From the NCBI GenBank assembly GCA_900543815.1, contig UQST01000014.1:1-61669 (forward strand): a stretch of 61,669 nucleotides of DNA, written 5' to 3'. Each line of letters opens with the position of its first letter. Positions within the stretch are counted from its first letter, which is position 1. The position numbers were made by a program, and so were the translations under genes. Source of the DNA: an uncultured Prevotellaceae bacterium. Its GTDB lineage: Bacteria; Bacteroidota; Bacteroidia; Bacteroidales; Bacteroidaceae. Below, in pieces: positions 23,634-30,892 of this stretch. The notes under the pieces were generated by a model that ran no database searches, was not told the DNA's origin, and worked only from the letters and a program-made list of their open reading frames with translations.

Positions 23634-25172
23634 CTATCTGGCTGCCTTGCGCATCTCCAACTTGTAAAGGTCGTCGCGACGGTCGCGCAGGTTACGCACA
23701 GAACCATAGGTGTGCAGTTCGTTGAGGAGCGACAAATCCACATCCGACACGAGAATCATCTCGGTATTAGGTGTAGCCTCGGCACGCTTTCCATCGTTGG
23801 GGAAAGCAAAGTCGCAGGGTGTGAACACCGCCGACTGGGCATACTGGATGTCCATATTGTGCACACGCGGCAGGTTGCCCACGCTTCCGGCTATAGCCAC
23901 ATAGCACTCGTTCTCGATGGCTCTGGCCTGTGCACAGACCCTCACACGGGCATAGGCATTCGGGGTATCGGTCATGAAGGGCACAAAGAGTATCTTCATA
24001 CCATCGTCGGCCATCAGTCGCGACAACTCGGGAAACTCCACATCATAACAGATGACAATGCCTATGCGGCCGCAGTCGGTGTCGAATGTCTGTATGTGCG
24101 AACCGGCACTGAGTCCCCAGCACTTCTGCTCGTCGGGGGTGACATGTATCTTCTCGTACATGCTCACCGTTCCGTTCCGGCGGCACAGGAAGCCCACATT
24201 ATAGAGCGCATTGTCCTCCTTCAGATAAGGCATGGAACCTGTGATGATGTTGATATTGTACGAGATGGCCAGTTCACGGAAGCGGTCGCGTATCTGGCTT
24301 GTATATTGTGCCATGGCGCGAATGGATTGTGCCTCGCCCATATCATTGAACTTGGCCATGAGCGGCGCATTGAAATACTCGGGGAAGAGGATGAAGTCGC
24401 TCTTGTAATCGCTCACGGCATCCACGAAGAACTCCACTTGCTCGAAGAGGTCATCCAGCGAGGCATAGGGGCGCATCTGCCATTGGACAAGGCCGATACG
24501 CACCGTGGGACGCTTCTCTACATAGGAATCCGTGGGCGGCTGGTAGTAGATATTGTCCCACTGGAGCAGTGTGGCACAATGCTTGGACTCCTCGTCATTG
24601 GGCAGATAGTTGCGTATGACGCGGCGCACATGGAAGTCATTGGACAACTGGAATGTGAGTACGGGGTCGTAGATTTCACGTGAACGCACATGGTCGATGT
24701 ACTCCTTGGGGCGCATCTTGTCGGCATACTTGTGGTAGTTGGGAATTCGACCGCCAAACATGATAGCCTTGAGGTTGAGCTTCTCACACAGTTCGCGACG
24801 ATACTCATACATGCGTCGTGCCAGTCGCAGTCCACGGAAATCGGGATGGATAAACACCTCTATGCCATAAAGGATGTTTCCATTTGGATTATGAGTATTG
24901 AAGGTCTCGTTGCCTGTCACCTGTGCATAGGTGTGGTCACCCTTCACCAGATTGTAGTCAACGATGATAGAGAGGGCGCATCCCACTATACGATTGTCAA
25001 CCACTATCACCACCTGGCCTTCAGGGAATATGGTATTAAGCTTCTTGATTTGTGCTCTGGTCCAAAACACATCCTCGTCACCATAGATACGTTTGAACGA
25101 ACGTGCAAGCTGGTCATAGTCATCCATCTGGAGATTACGCAGCTCAACCTTGTTGATGTTGTGCGATTCCAT
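23634..25172 (-). CDS. GNAT acetyltransferase - carbon-nitrogen hydrolase fusion
   Basis: 512-residue two-domain protein. Residues about 8-205 resemble a GNAT N-acetyltransferase (VVIVVDNRIVGCALSIIVDY, HPDFRGLRLARRMYEYRRE as the acetyl-CoA loop). Residues about 223-495 are a nitrilase-superfamily amidase with the complete triad: E265 in FPEYF, K341 in YEKIHVTPDE, C375 in VICYDVEFPE. The fusion is known in many bacteria, but its substrates are not established. One domain may release an amine or ammonia from an amide and the other acetylate a related amine; that coupling is inference. A -7 box lies about 160 nt upstream. Confidence 0.93.
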   Translation of the reverse strand: MESHNINKVELRNLQMDDYDQLARSFKRIYGDEDVFWTRAQIKKLNTIFPEGQVVIVVDNRIVGCALSIIVDYNLVKGDHTYAQVTGNETFNTHNPNGNILYGIEVFIHPDFRGLRLARRMYEYRRELCEKLNLKAIMFGGRIPNYHKYADKMRPKEYIDHVRSREIYDPVLTFQLSNDFHVRRVIRNYLPNDEESKHCATLLQWDNIYYQPPTDSYVEKRPTVRIGLVQWQMRPYASLDDLFEQVEFFVDAVSDYKSDFILFPEYFNAPLMAKFNDMGEAQSIRAMAQYTSQIRDRFRELAISYNINIITGSMPYLKEDNALYNVGFLCRRNGTVSMYEKIHVTPDEQKCWGLSAGSHIQTFDTDCGRIGIVICYDVEFPELSRLMADDGMKILFVPFMTDTPNAYARVRVCAQARAIENECYVAIAGSVGNLPRVHNMDIQYAQSAVFTPCDFAFPNDGKRAEATPNTEMILVSDVDLSLLNELHTYGSVRNLRDRRDDLYKLEMRKAAR

Positions 25173-25330
25173 TGTCTTCCTAAAATTCTATCCTACCCTT
25201 TGTCCCACAATAGTTTATCACGTCAATGGGCCAGATGTCTGGGGATAAATGGCGAACACCCGGCCGTGACAAATGCTACGTCTTCCTCTGAAATACAACC
25301 AACAGAATGGGCCTAAGCATTTTGACGGGG

Positions 25331-25338
25331 CAAAGGTA
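25331..25338 (-). promoter_or_regulatory. -7 box upstream of GNAT-nitrilase gene
   Basis: Minus-strand TACCTTTG matches TAnnTTTG; implies a leader of about 150 nt. No -33 match. Confidence 0.45.
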
Positions 25339-25688
25339 TGGATAAAATCTGAGAGCACACACCTTTCACACACTCATTTGCAGCAAATCGGCCTTTAATA
25401 CAAGACTCTCCCCCACAACTTGTCCAGACATGCTCCCCACCGAATTGCTTCGAGGCAAAGAGCAACTATTCCCCTTCACCATTTGTCCCAAAGAAAAGAA
25501 GATTCTGGGTACACAATGGCAAAGTCAGGGAAAAAGTACGTAACTTGGATGCGCCAAAGGGAATACATCACCTGCCCGAAAGAGCATGACGTGTCTGGCT
25601 GATTCTGCAAAGGCATCGGCTTAGGAAGAGAAGAATATATAGCGACCGCCCGGCAAGCAAGGAAGAAAAAACAAATGCCGCACGTTAC
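25339..25688. other. intergenic, nothing recognised
   Basis: Between the GNAT-nitrilase promoter and the second sigma-cassette promoter. Short ORFs (such as 25420-25602 plus) have no family features. No repeat or RNA gene recognised. Confidence 0.5.
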
Positions 25689-25714
25689 CTTTTGCCCGTC
25701 AGACATGTTATTAT
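25687..25714 (+). promoter_or_regulatory. candidate sigma-cassette promoter 2
   Basis: ACCTTTTG (25687-25694), a 12-nt spacer, then GTTATTAT (25707-25714), ending 50 nt before the cassette. It mirrors the motif at 5391-5419. Only two examples exist in the window. Confidence 0.4.
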
Positions 25715-25764
25715 AGTGAATCGGTTCAGACAACAACAAGTTTAACATTACAAAAAGAACAGTT

Positions 25765-26211
25765 ATGAGAATTATAGAAGATTTGGTGCCAATAGCCATT
25801 TGTGTGGTTCTACCCATAGCCATCGTATGGATGACAACGAGAGCGAGAATCAAACGTGATAACCTGCGAAAGGAAATCATCCTTGCCGCTATGGAGAAAA
25901 ACTCTGATATCGACATCGAAAAGATGACGAAGAAGCTGAACAGACCCAAGAAACTGCTGAAGGAGAAACTGATCATGAGACTGCTCTGTGGAAGTATGTT
26001 CGTCGGTTTCGGCATTCTCACATATGTTGCCTTGGCTGTATATATGTGCATTTTCGGACAGGACACAAACATGTTCATTGGACTCTCATTTGTAGCAGTA
26101 CCCTCTCTGGCTGTCGGCATTGCCTTCCTTATAAACTTTTTCGTAGGCAGGAACATGCTGGCCAAGGAGATGGAGGCAGAAAGAGACGCCAAGACATCTG
26201 AGAAGAAGTGA
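25765..26211 (+). CDS. DUF6249-like membrane protein (cassette 2, gene 1)
   Basis: 148 residues, paralogue of the 5479 gene: N-terminal hydrophobic segment (about 7-23), charged loop with ILAAMEKNSDIDIEKMTKKL, two further hydrophobic segments (about 74-96 and 103-128) and a charged tail. Its stop TGA overlaps the GTG start of the sigma gene (GTGA), so the two are translationally coupled. More A+T-rich than cassette 1. Confidence 0.75.
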   Translation: MRIIEDLVPIAICVVLPIAIVWMTTRARIKRDNLRKEIILAAMEKNSDIDIEKMTKKLNRPKKLLKEKLIMRLLCGSMFVGFGILTYVALAVYMCIFGQDTNMFIGLSFVAVPSLAVGIAFLINFFVGRNMLAKEMEAERDAKTSEKK

Positions 26212-26684
26212 CACGCGAGCAATTCATAGCACTTGTAAGAGAAGAGCAGGAAGCCCTCAGAGGCTTCGTGCTCGCTCTATGTGCTGGCAACAAGGATGAT
26301 GCCGATGACATTGCCCAGGACGTATTGGTAAAGGCATACCTGTCTTCATCCGGCTATCAAGACAGAGGACGGTTCCGTTCCTGGCTGTTCAAGATAGCGT
26401 ACAACACGTTCCTGCATCACGTGACAAGCCGGCATGCCTTTGAGAGCATAGACGAGGCAAGAATGGCAGCTGGGACTATGGAAGCGGATGCAGGCTATGA
26501 CTATCAGAACCTCTATCTGGCATTATCCACGCTGCCTCCCAAGGAACGTTCAGCAATAGTGTTGTTCTATCTGAACGGTTTTTCGGTCAAGGAGATAGCG
26601 AAGATGACTGATACCAGCGAAGGAGCAGTGAAGATGCAGCTCACCCGTGGACGTGACAAATTAAAATCAAGACTTAAACTATGA
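26208..26684 (+). CDS. ECF-type RNA polymerase sigma factor (cassette 2)
   Basis: 158 residues starting at GTG 26208. Region 2: DDIAQDVLVKAYLSSSGYQD and FRSWLFKIAYNTFLHH. Region 4: LPPKERSAIVLFYLNGFSVKEIAKM and GAVKMQLTRGRDKLKSRL. It aligns along its whole length with the factor at 5925, including the AYQDQGHFTAW/GYQDRGRFRSW segment between regions 2.2 and 2.4. ATGA overlap with the next gene. It could recognise the same promoter class as its paralogue. Confidence 0.92.
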   Translation: MTREQFIALVREEQEALRGFVLALCAGNKDDADDIAQDVLVKAYLSSSGYQDRGRFRSWLFKIAYNTFLHHVTSRHAFESIDEARMAAGTMEADAGYDYQNLYLALSTLPPKERSAIVLFYLNGFSVKEIAKMTDTSEGAVKMQLTRGRDKLKSRLKL

Positions 26685-27091
26685 CAAAGGACAAATCACT
26701 TGAGAAGATATTCCTCACCCAGAAACCGGTATTCAATGACCAGGATATCTTTCTGCAGAAGCTGGAACGGAAGTTGGAAGCAGTAGAGTTCATCAAGCAA
26801 TATGAAGAGGCGCACCTTCGCCGCTACAAATATGCCATGATAGCAGCCTTTGTCCTGGGAATTGTTTCTGGAGGTGTGTCACTCACGTTCATTCTACGTA
26901 TGCCCATCGACGAACCTCTGTTTACATTCGATGTAGCCTCGGGCTTCCTCCTCACATTACAACAGAACTCACGCATCACCATCTCCATTGCCCTCATGCT
27001 ATTCTTAAGCTACGCTGTGATTGGCATCATCAACAGCATACTTGACATCAAAAGCTTCTACGAATTACGCCCACGGCAAGCTGTGGAATAG
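26681..27091 (+). CDS. small membrane protein, putative anti-sigma (cassette 2, gene 3)
   Basis: 136 residues. Cytoplasmic N-terminus LEKIFLTQKPVFND...FLQKLERKLEAVEF, a basic stretch HLRRYKYAM, two hydrophobic segments (about 51-72 and 101-123), and a short tail. Paralogue of the 6400 gene by position, length and motif. A possible membrane-bound regulator of the sigma factor; no experimental family is known to me. Confidence 0.65.
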   Translation: MTKDKSLEKIFLTQKPVFNDQDIFLQKLERKLEAVEFIKQYEEAHLRRYKYAMIAAFVLGIVSGGVSLTFILRMPIDEPLFTFDVASGFLLTLQQNSRITISIALMLFLSYAVIGIINSILDIKSFYELRPRQAVE

Positions 27092-28062
27092 CTCCATCCC
27101 GTTCATGCATATAAGCATAGCCGGTATAATCCATTAGGGAATCTTTGACGGATACTCCTTCCCGTCCTCAGCATGCAACTGCATTTGAAGAGAATTAAGC
27201 ATTCCGAGGCCAGCAGATGGGCTATGCAGAATGATTTCAACCTGACAGCAGTCCGTCCCACAGTTCATGTTCTTGCCCCCTTATGACATGACCACACAAA
27301 AACTGTTGCAGTCTGTTCCGCAAGAGTGCAAAAAGCAAGGAGATGAAGGCTCCTTCTGCCCTTCCAGTCAGTCATCATGACGGGAAAGACACATCCCGCC
27401 ACCGTCCAACCCAAGGCTGGACGGTGGATGAAGCCAACTTACTTTGCAAAGTAATATATATTCTCCAACCGTCCAGCCTAGGGTTGGACGGTGAATGCAT
27501 ACTGCATCCCTCCCCCAGGAGGCCAAATAAAGCTTGCACATGAGACATTTGCTTTCCACTTGCAAATATAAAGCATTCTACCCAAACCTTCTTTGCATTT
27601 CTATTCTATCCGAATCCTCTAGATTGCAGCAAACATAAAAAGCGAATGGTCACTTACCATGATTCTGCAACAAGCAATTATGCGGAATTTATCACATCGG
27701 CACTTAAGTCACCAGCCAAAAGCACAACCACACAACAAGAGATTCCTCAAAAGTAAACTTAATACAAGAATGCAAAAATTCCACAAACTCTTTGGCAAAA
27801 GAAAGAAAACACCATACCTTTACAAACAAGAACCCGAAACACAAAAGTCAACGATATGGCACAGGCTGCAATCCAAGACTCGATAGATAGAACAAAAAGA
27901 AGACTTGAAGGAACGGACCGCAACTCAATAGTCTTTCTACCGAACCACGGTACTCCATCAACCACTAAACCATAATCGTATCGGACGTACGCAGACAGCT
28001 TAGGGCCATATACTCTAACTTACAAATGCCATAAGGATATAGAATTAAATGATTGGGAAAAG
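27092..28062. other. 971-bp A+T-rich spacer with one large palindromic element
   Basis: No credible protein gene. Two facing ORFs near 27343-27565 encode nearly the same peptide from opposite strands because they cross the palindromic element at 27400-27493. An ORF at 27659-27886 is Lys/His/Gln-rich without domain features. No promoter box was identified for the macro-TIR gene that follows. Confidence 0.55.
27400..27493. repeat. REP/BIME-like inverted pair of palindromes
   Basis: Two 27-bp hairpin elements, 27400-27426 and 27467-27493, are inverted copies of each other (one mismatch plus end differences). Each has an outer stem CCGTCCA/TGGACGG. They flank a spacer whose centre is a perfect 12-bp palindrome ACTTTGCAAAGT (27441-27452), exactly on the symmetry axis at 27446.5. 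This matches the layout of a bacterial interspersed mosaic element built from two opposed REP units. No REP-associated transposase is in the window. Confidence 0.8.
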
Positions 28063-29145
28063 ATGGATTCAAGACAATACCTATTCAACAGTTCCACGCT
28101 TACGGTAAAGTTTGGCAACATTCTTGACACAAAAGCAGAAATCATCGTCAGTTCCGACGACTGCGATATCACAATGGGTGGCGGTGTTTCAGGTGCCATT
28201 CTTAGGGCAGGTGGCGACACCATCATCAAGGACGCGCAGAAAATGTGTCCAGCGTCTCTGGGGGATGTAGTAGTCACCACCGCAGGAAAGATGGAAAGGC
28301 AACTGTATGTATATCACTGCATCACAATAGACAAAAAACGAAGATTGCAGATACATGCCAGACAGGTGACGGAAGAAGATGTCTTGAACTATCTTCTTCG
28401 ACATGCCGTTGACAAGTGTTTTCAACTGATGTCGGCTATGGACCTCACCTCTATCGCGTTCCCTGCCATAGGCGCGGGAGTAGCACGTATCCCCATCAAA
28501 AAGGTGATAGAGCAAATGTCCATTGCCATAGCACACAATCTGGCATGTACCAACAAGGCCCTGAACGTAGAACTATATCTATATGATATATACAATCTCT
28601 ACACGGAATCCGACTACATCTCTCTCTTCGAAAGTCTTGCGGCAAAAGCAGCGTTAGTGGAATACGAAAAGAGAGTGGCCGGCGAAGATATGGCTCATGA
28701 TGTCATTACGACAAGCAAAGATATCCCCCTTCCCACTCGCAGTGCAATGAAACATCAGGTTTTCATCAGTTATTCAAGAAAAGATCAAAAGACTGCTGAT
28801 TATCTTTGCACCTTTCTTAAAGAAAACGGTATAGAATATTGGATTGACAAGGAGGGAATTTTCAGCAGCAGCAATTACAAGGAACTAATCGTTGATGCCA
28901 TCGAAGTGTCCCAAGCCGTTATCTTCATAAGTTCTATCAATTCCAACTCATCCATAAATGTCATACGCGAAATCGGATACGCCATAAACATGAACAAGCC
29001 TATAGTTCCACTCGTACTTGATGATGCACAATACGCAAAGAGTATCCGTCTCGACATCTCCGACATAGACAAAATAGACTTCAAGAATCCCGTCAATGCC
29101 AGCAAAAGACTCATCACAAGCCTGATGTACGTGGTGAATAAATAG
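28063..29145 (+). CDS. macro domain - TIR domain fusion protein (putative defence/NAD signalling)
   Basis: 360 residues, cytoplasmic. Residues 1 to about 185 form a macro domain, the ADP-ribose-binding fold: GNILDTKAEIIVSSDD, TMGGGVSGAILRAGG and PAIGAGVARIPIKKV. The usual NAAN of catalytic macro domains is replaced by SSDD, suggesting binding rather than hydrolysis. A linker of about 40 residues leads to a TIR domain (230-355): box 1 VFISYSRKD, and a probable catalytic Glu E303 in NVIREIGYA. Bacterial TIR domains cleave NAD+ and make (cyclic) ADP-ribose signals; in Thoeris defence, some effectors sense such signals with a macro domain. Having both in one chain suggests a self-contained sensor-effector. 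It sits in A+T-rich accessory DNA, 93 nt before a broken DUF262 gene. The defence role is inference. Confidence 0.88.
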   Translation: MDSRQYLFNSSTLTVKFGNILDTKAEIIVSSDDCDITMGGGVSGAILRAGGDTIIKDAQKMCPASLGDVVVTTAGKMERQLYVYHCITIDKKRRLQIHARQVTEEDVLNYLLRHAVDKCFQLMSAMDLTSIAFPAIGAGVARIPIKKVIEQMSIAIAHNLACTNKALNVELYLYDIYNLYTESDYISLFESLAAKAALVEYEKRVAGEDMAHDVITTSKDIPLPTRSAMKHQVFISYSRKDQKTADYLCTFLKENGIEYWIDKEGIFSSSNYKELIVDAIEVSQAVIFISSINSNSSINVIREIGYAINMNKPIVPLVLDDAQYAKSIRLDISDIDKIDFKNPVNASKRLITSLMYVVNK

Positions 29146-29238
29146 AAAACACCCATTAGAAACGAATGAAGTGCAGCAACGGGCATCCGATTTATATGCA
29201 AACCATCAGTCACCCCCAAAGTAAAAACAAAACCATAT

Positions 29239-29424
29239 ATGAAGCATAGGACTATTGACCCAGTAGCTATCAAGGAATTGATTTGCTTAGATTTTCACAT
29301 TCCATCATACCAACGCGGTTACAGATGGACTACGCAACAGATTAAAGAGTTACGGGAAGATATTGAATATTTCTGTGAAAAGGGAGCAAAAGGTATTTAT
29401 TGCATACAGCCGCTTGTGGTGAAG
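29239..29424 (+). pseudogene. DUF262 (GmrS/D-type) protein, 5' fragment
   Basis: The first 62 codons match the start of DUF262 proteins: FHIPSYQRGYRWTTQQIKELREDI and the YCIQPLVVK strand. The following sequence (GTAATGTTTCACTGA) is foreign and brings a stop. The usual DGQQRLTT motif and the rest of the several-hundred-residue family are missing downstream. DUF262 proteins include restriction factors such as GmrSD and parts of other defence systems. The gene was evidently truncated by the insertion sequence at 29426. Confidence 0.75.
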
Positions 29425-29532
29425 GTAATGTTTCACTGAGTGTGTCTGAGGCGAGTTCATTCAAGCCTGTAGACCTCAGATGACGATGCAAATAATTGCT
29501 GTCCGGTAAAACTTTATCAAACAAACATAACC

Positions 29533-29973
29533 ATGAGCCAAGATAGTCATTTTACCGGACAGCCGGTCTATAGCCAAGTATTAAAGTTACTCGACAAGGA
29601 GAAGATTCTTCAAATAAGCCGCGAAACGAAAGGAAGCGAGGCTTATGTGAAGCGTTTTGACGGTTACCAACATCTCGTCGTAATGTTGTTCGGCATCCTC
29701 AAACACTTTGATTCTCTGCGCGAACTTGAGATAGGCATGAAGGCGGAGGCTCACAAGCTCGGACACCTCGGAATGAACTATCAGGTCCGTCGCAGTACGC
29801 TTGCAGAAGCCAATATACGCCGTCCTCAGGAGTTCTTTGCAAGTGTCTATGCATATCTGCTGGAGAAGTATGCCAAGTTTTTAGCGGACAGCCGCCCAAC
29901 CAAGTCCTACAAGGGACAGACACACGAGCCTAAAGACTGGGGAAAGTCGCTTCATCCCCAAATCGGTCATTAA
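29533..29973 (+). pseudogene. DUF4372-domain IS4-family transposase, N-terminal fragment
   Basis: 146 codons. Residues about 5-110 match the DUF4372 N-terminal domain of Bacteroidetes IS4 transposases (HFTGQPVYSQVLKLLDK, YVKRFDGYQHLVVMLFGIL, RSTLAEANIRRP). The DDE catalytic core expected after residue 115 is absent; a short Lys-rich tail ends at the stop. It cannot be an active transposase. Confidence 0.8.
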
Positions 29974-29985
29974 AGATATGACTTC

Positions 29986-30022
29986 TTCCTTTTCTAATGA
30001 CCACCATTAGAAAAGGAATTTT
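29986..30022 (+). terminator. terminator after transposase fragment
   Basis: Perfect 14-bp stem (TTCCTTTTCTAATG with its complement), 5-nt loop ACCAC, then TTTT. It lies 12 nt past the transposase stop. Confidence 0.8.
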
Positions 30023-30064
30023 ACAAATAACGCACTGTCAATGCATTATAAATCTAACCACAGA

Positions 30065-30163
30065 TTATTCCTCTCCTATCGACCGATTTGGGTTAAGCAA
30101 ATCTTTCTTCCTGAGTTTCTTGATGAGTTTCTGACATATACCCTCAAAAGGCGCCTTTGTCAG
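30065..30163 (-). pseudogene. C-terminal remnant of a second transposase-like ORF
   Basis: Minus-strand frame ending GICQKLIKKLRKKD then LLNPNRSIGEE and TAA, with an in-frame stop 33 codons upstream. It has the basic C-terminus typical of IS transposases, but the family cannot be named. It faces the 29533 fragment tail to tail; both tails contain CCCAAATCGGTC, giving a 12-bp inverted repeat (29957-29968 and 30081-30092). Confidence 0.3.
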
Positions 30164-30324
30164 TTAGTCTGCAAAGTGGTTCATGCTTAAGAAGATGGTG
30201 AATAATCCAATAGAGCGAGCCTGATGGCAGAGAGCACACGCGAAGACTTGCAAGGTACGCTGTAGAAATGACGCTCAGAGCCTACACAGACGCCATATAA
30301 TGCGCCGAGCTTTAACCAAGTAAA
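30164..30324. other. degenerate DNA between IS debris and rplQ terminator
   Basis: A minus-strand frame continues the transposase-like remnant through a stop codon, but nothing recognisable is encoded. Probably the eroded rest of the accessory insertion. Confidence 0.4.
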
Positions 30325-30370
30325 TGAAAAAACGAAGCCGCCCCTAATCCTTCACGGACAAGGGGCGGCT
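30325..30370 (-). terminator. terminator of the ribosomal protein super-operon
   Basis: Perfect 10-bp stem AGCCGCCCCT/AGGGGCGGCT with a 15-nt loop, followed in the minus direction by TCGTTTTTTC. It lies 22 nt past the rplQ stop and closes the rpsL-to-rplQ cluster. Confidence 0.92.
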
Positions 30371-30392
30371 CACTATGTTATGCAATTTAGAA

Positions 30393-30887
30393 TTATTCGG
30401 CTGCAGGCTCTGTTGTGGGAGCCTCTGTAGCAGGAGCCTCTGTCACAGGTGCCTCTGCTGTTGCCTCAGCATTCTTCTTTGAAGAACGACGTGTACGCTT
30501 AGCCTTCTTGGCAACCTTTGCCATGTTCTCATCGAAGTCAACGAGCTCAATGAAGCACATGGGAGCGTTGTCGCTTGCACGGAAACCAGTCTTGATGATG
30601 CGTGTGTAACCACCGGGACGGTCAGCAACCTTCTGAGAAATTACAGTGAACAACTCAGTGATGGCCTTCTTATCCTGCAAGTAGCTGAAAACTACACGAC
30701 GAGAGTTTGTGGTGTCCTGCTTGCACTTGGTAATCAGGGGCTCCACATACTTCTTCAAAGCCTTAGCCTTGGCGAGGGTCGTAGTGATTCTTTTGTGCAT
30801 GATCAGAGACGTAGCCATGTTGGACAACATTGCTGCTCTGTGGGATGCAGTACGACCCAGATGATTGAATTTCTTATTATGTCTCAT
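30393..30887 (-). CDS. rplQ: 50S ribosomal protein L17 (bL17)
   Basis: 164 residues. The N-terminal 115 or so are the conserved L17 body (MRHNKKFNHLGRTASHRAAMLSNM, RITTTLAKAKALKKYVEPLI, GGYTRIIKTGFRASDNAPM). The last about 45 residues are a Lys/Arg cluster and then a low-complexity Ala/Thr/Glu/Pro tail with repeated TEAP units, making it longer than E. coli L17 (127). Last gene of the cluster, 5 nt after rpoA. Confidence 0.97.
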   Translation of the reverse strand: MRHNKKFNHLGRTASHRAAMLSNMATSLIMHKRITTTLAKAKALKKYVEPLITKCKQDTTNSRRVVFSYLQDKKAITELFTVISQKVADRPGGYTRIIKTGFRASDNAPMCFIELVDFDENMAKVAKKAKRTRRSSKKNAEATAEAPVTEAPATEAPTTEPAAE

Positions 30888-30892
30888 CTTGT

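Larger units (their letters stand above)
29426..30049 (+). mobile_element. IS4-type insertion-sequence remnant
   Basis: It starts where the DUF262 frame is broken. The left end TAATGTTTCACTG and the complement of the proposed right end (TAATGCATTGACAGTG, ending near 30048) form an imperfect inverted repeat. It contains a shortened transposase ORF and a terminator hairpin. At about 620 bp it is well under the roughly 1.5 kb of intact DUF4372-type elements, so the middle is deleted. No target duplication was seen. The right boundary is uncertain. Confidence 0.5.

Noticed and set aside
27343..27565. Two small ORFs on opposite strands with nearly the same peptide
   Set aside because: Produced by the symmetry of the palindromic element, not genes.
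27659..27886. 75-codon ORF before the macro-TIR gene as a possible partner
   Set aside because: Low-complexity Lys/His/Gln composition, no promoter, no domain.
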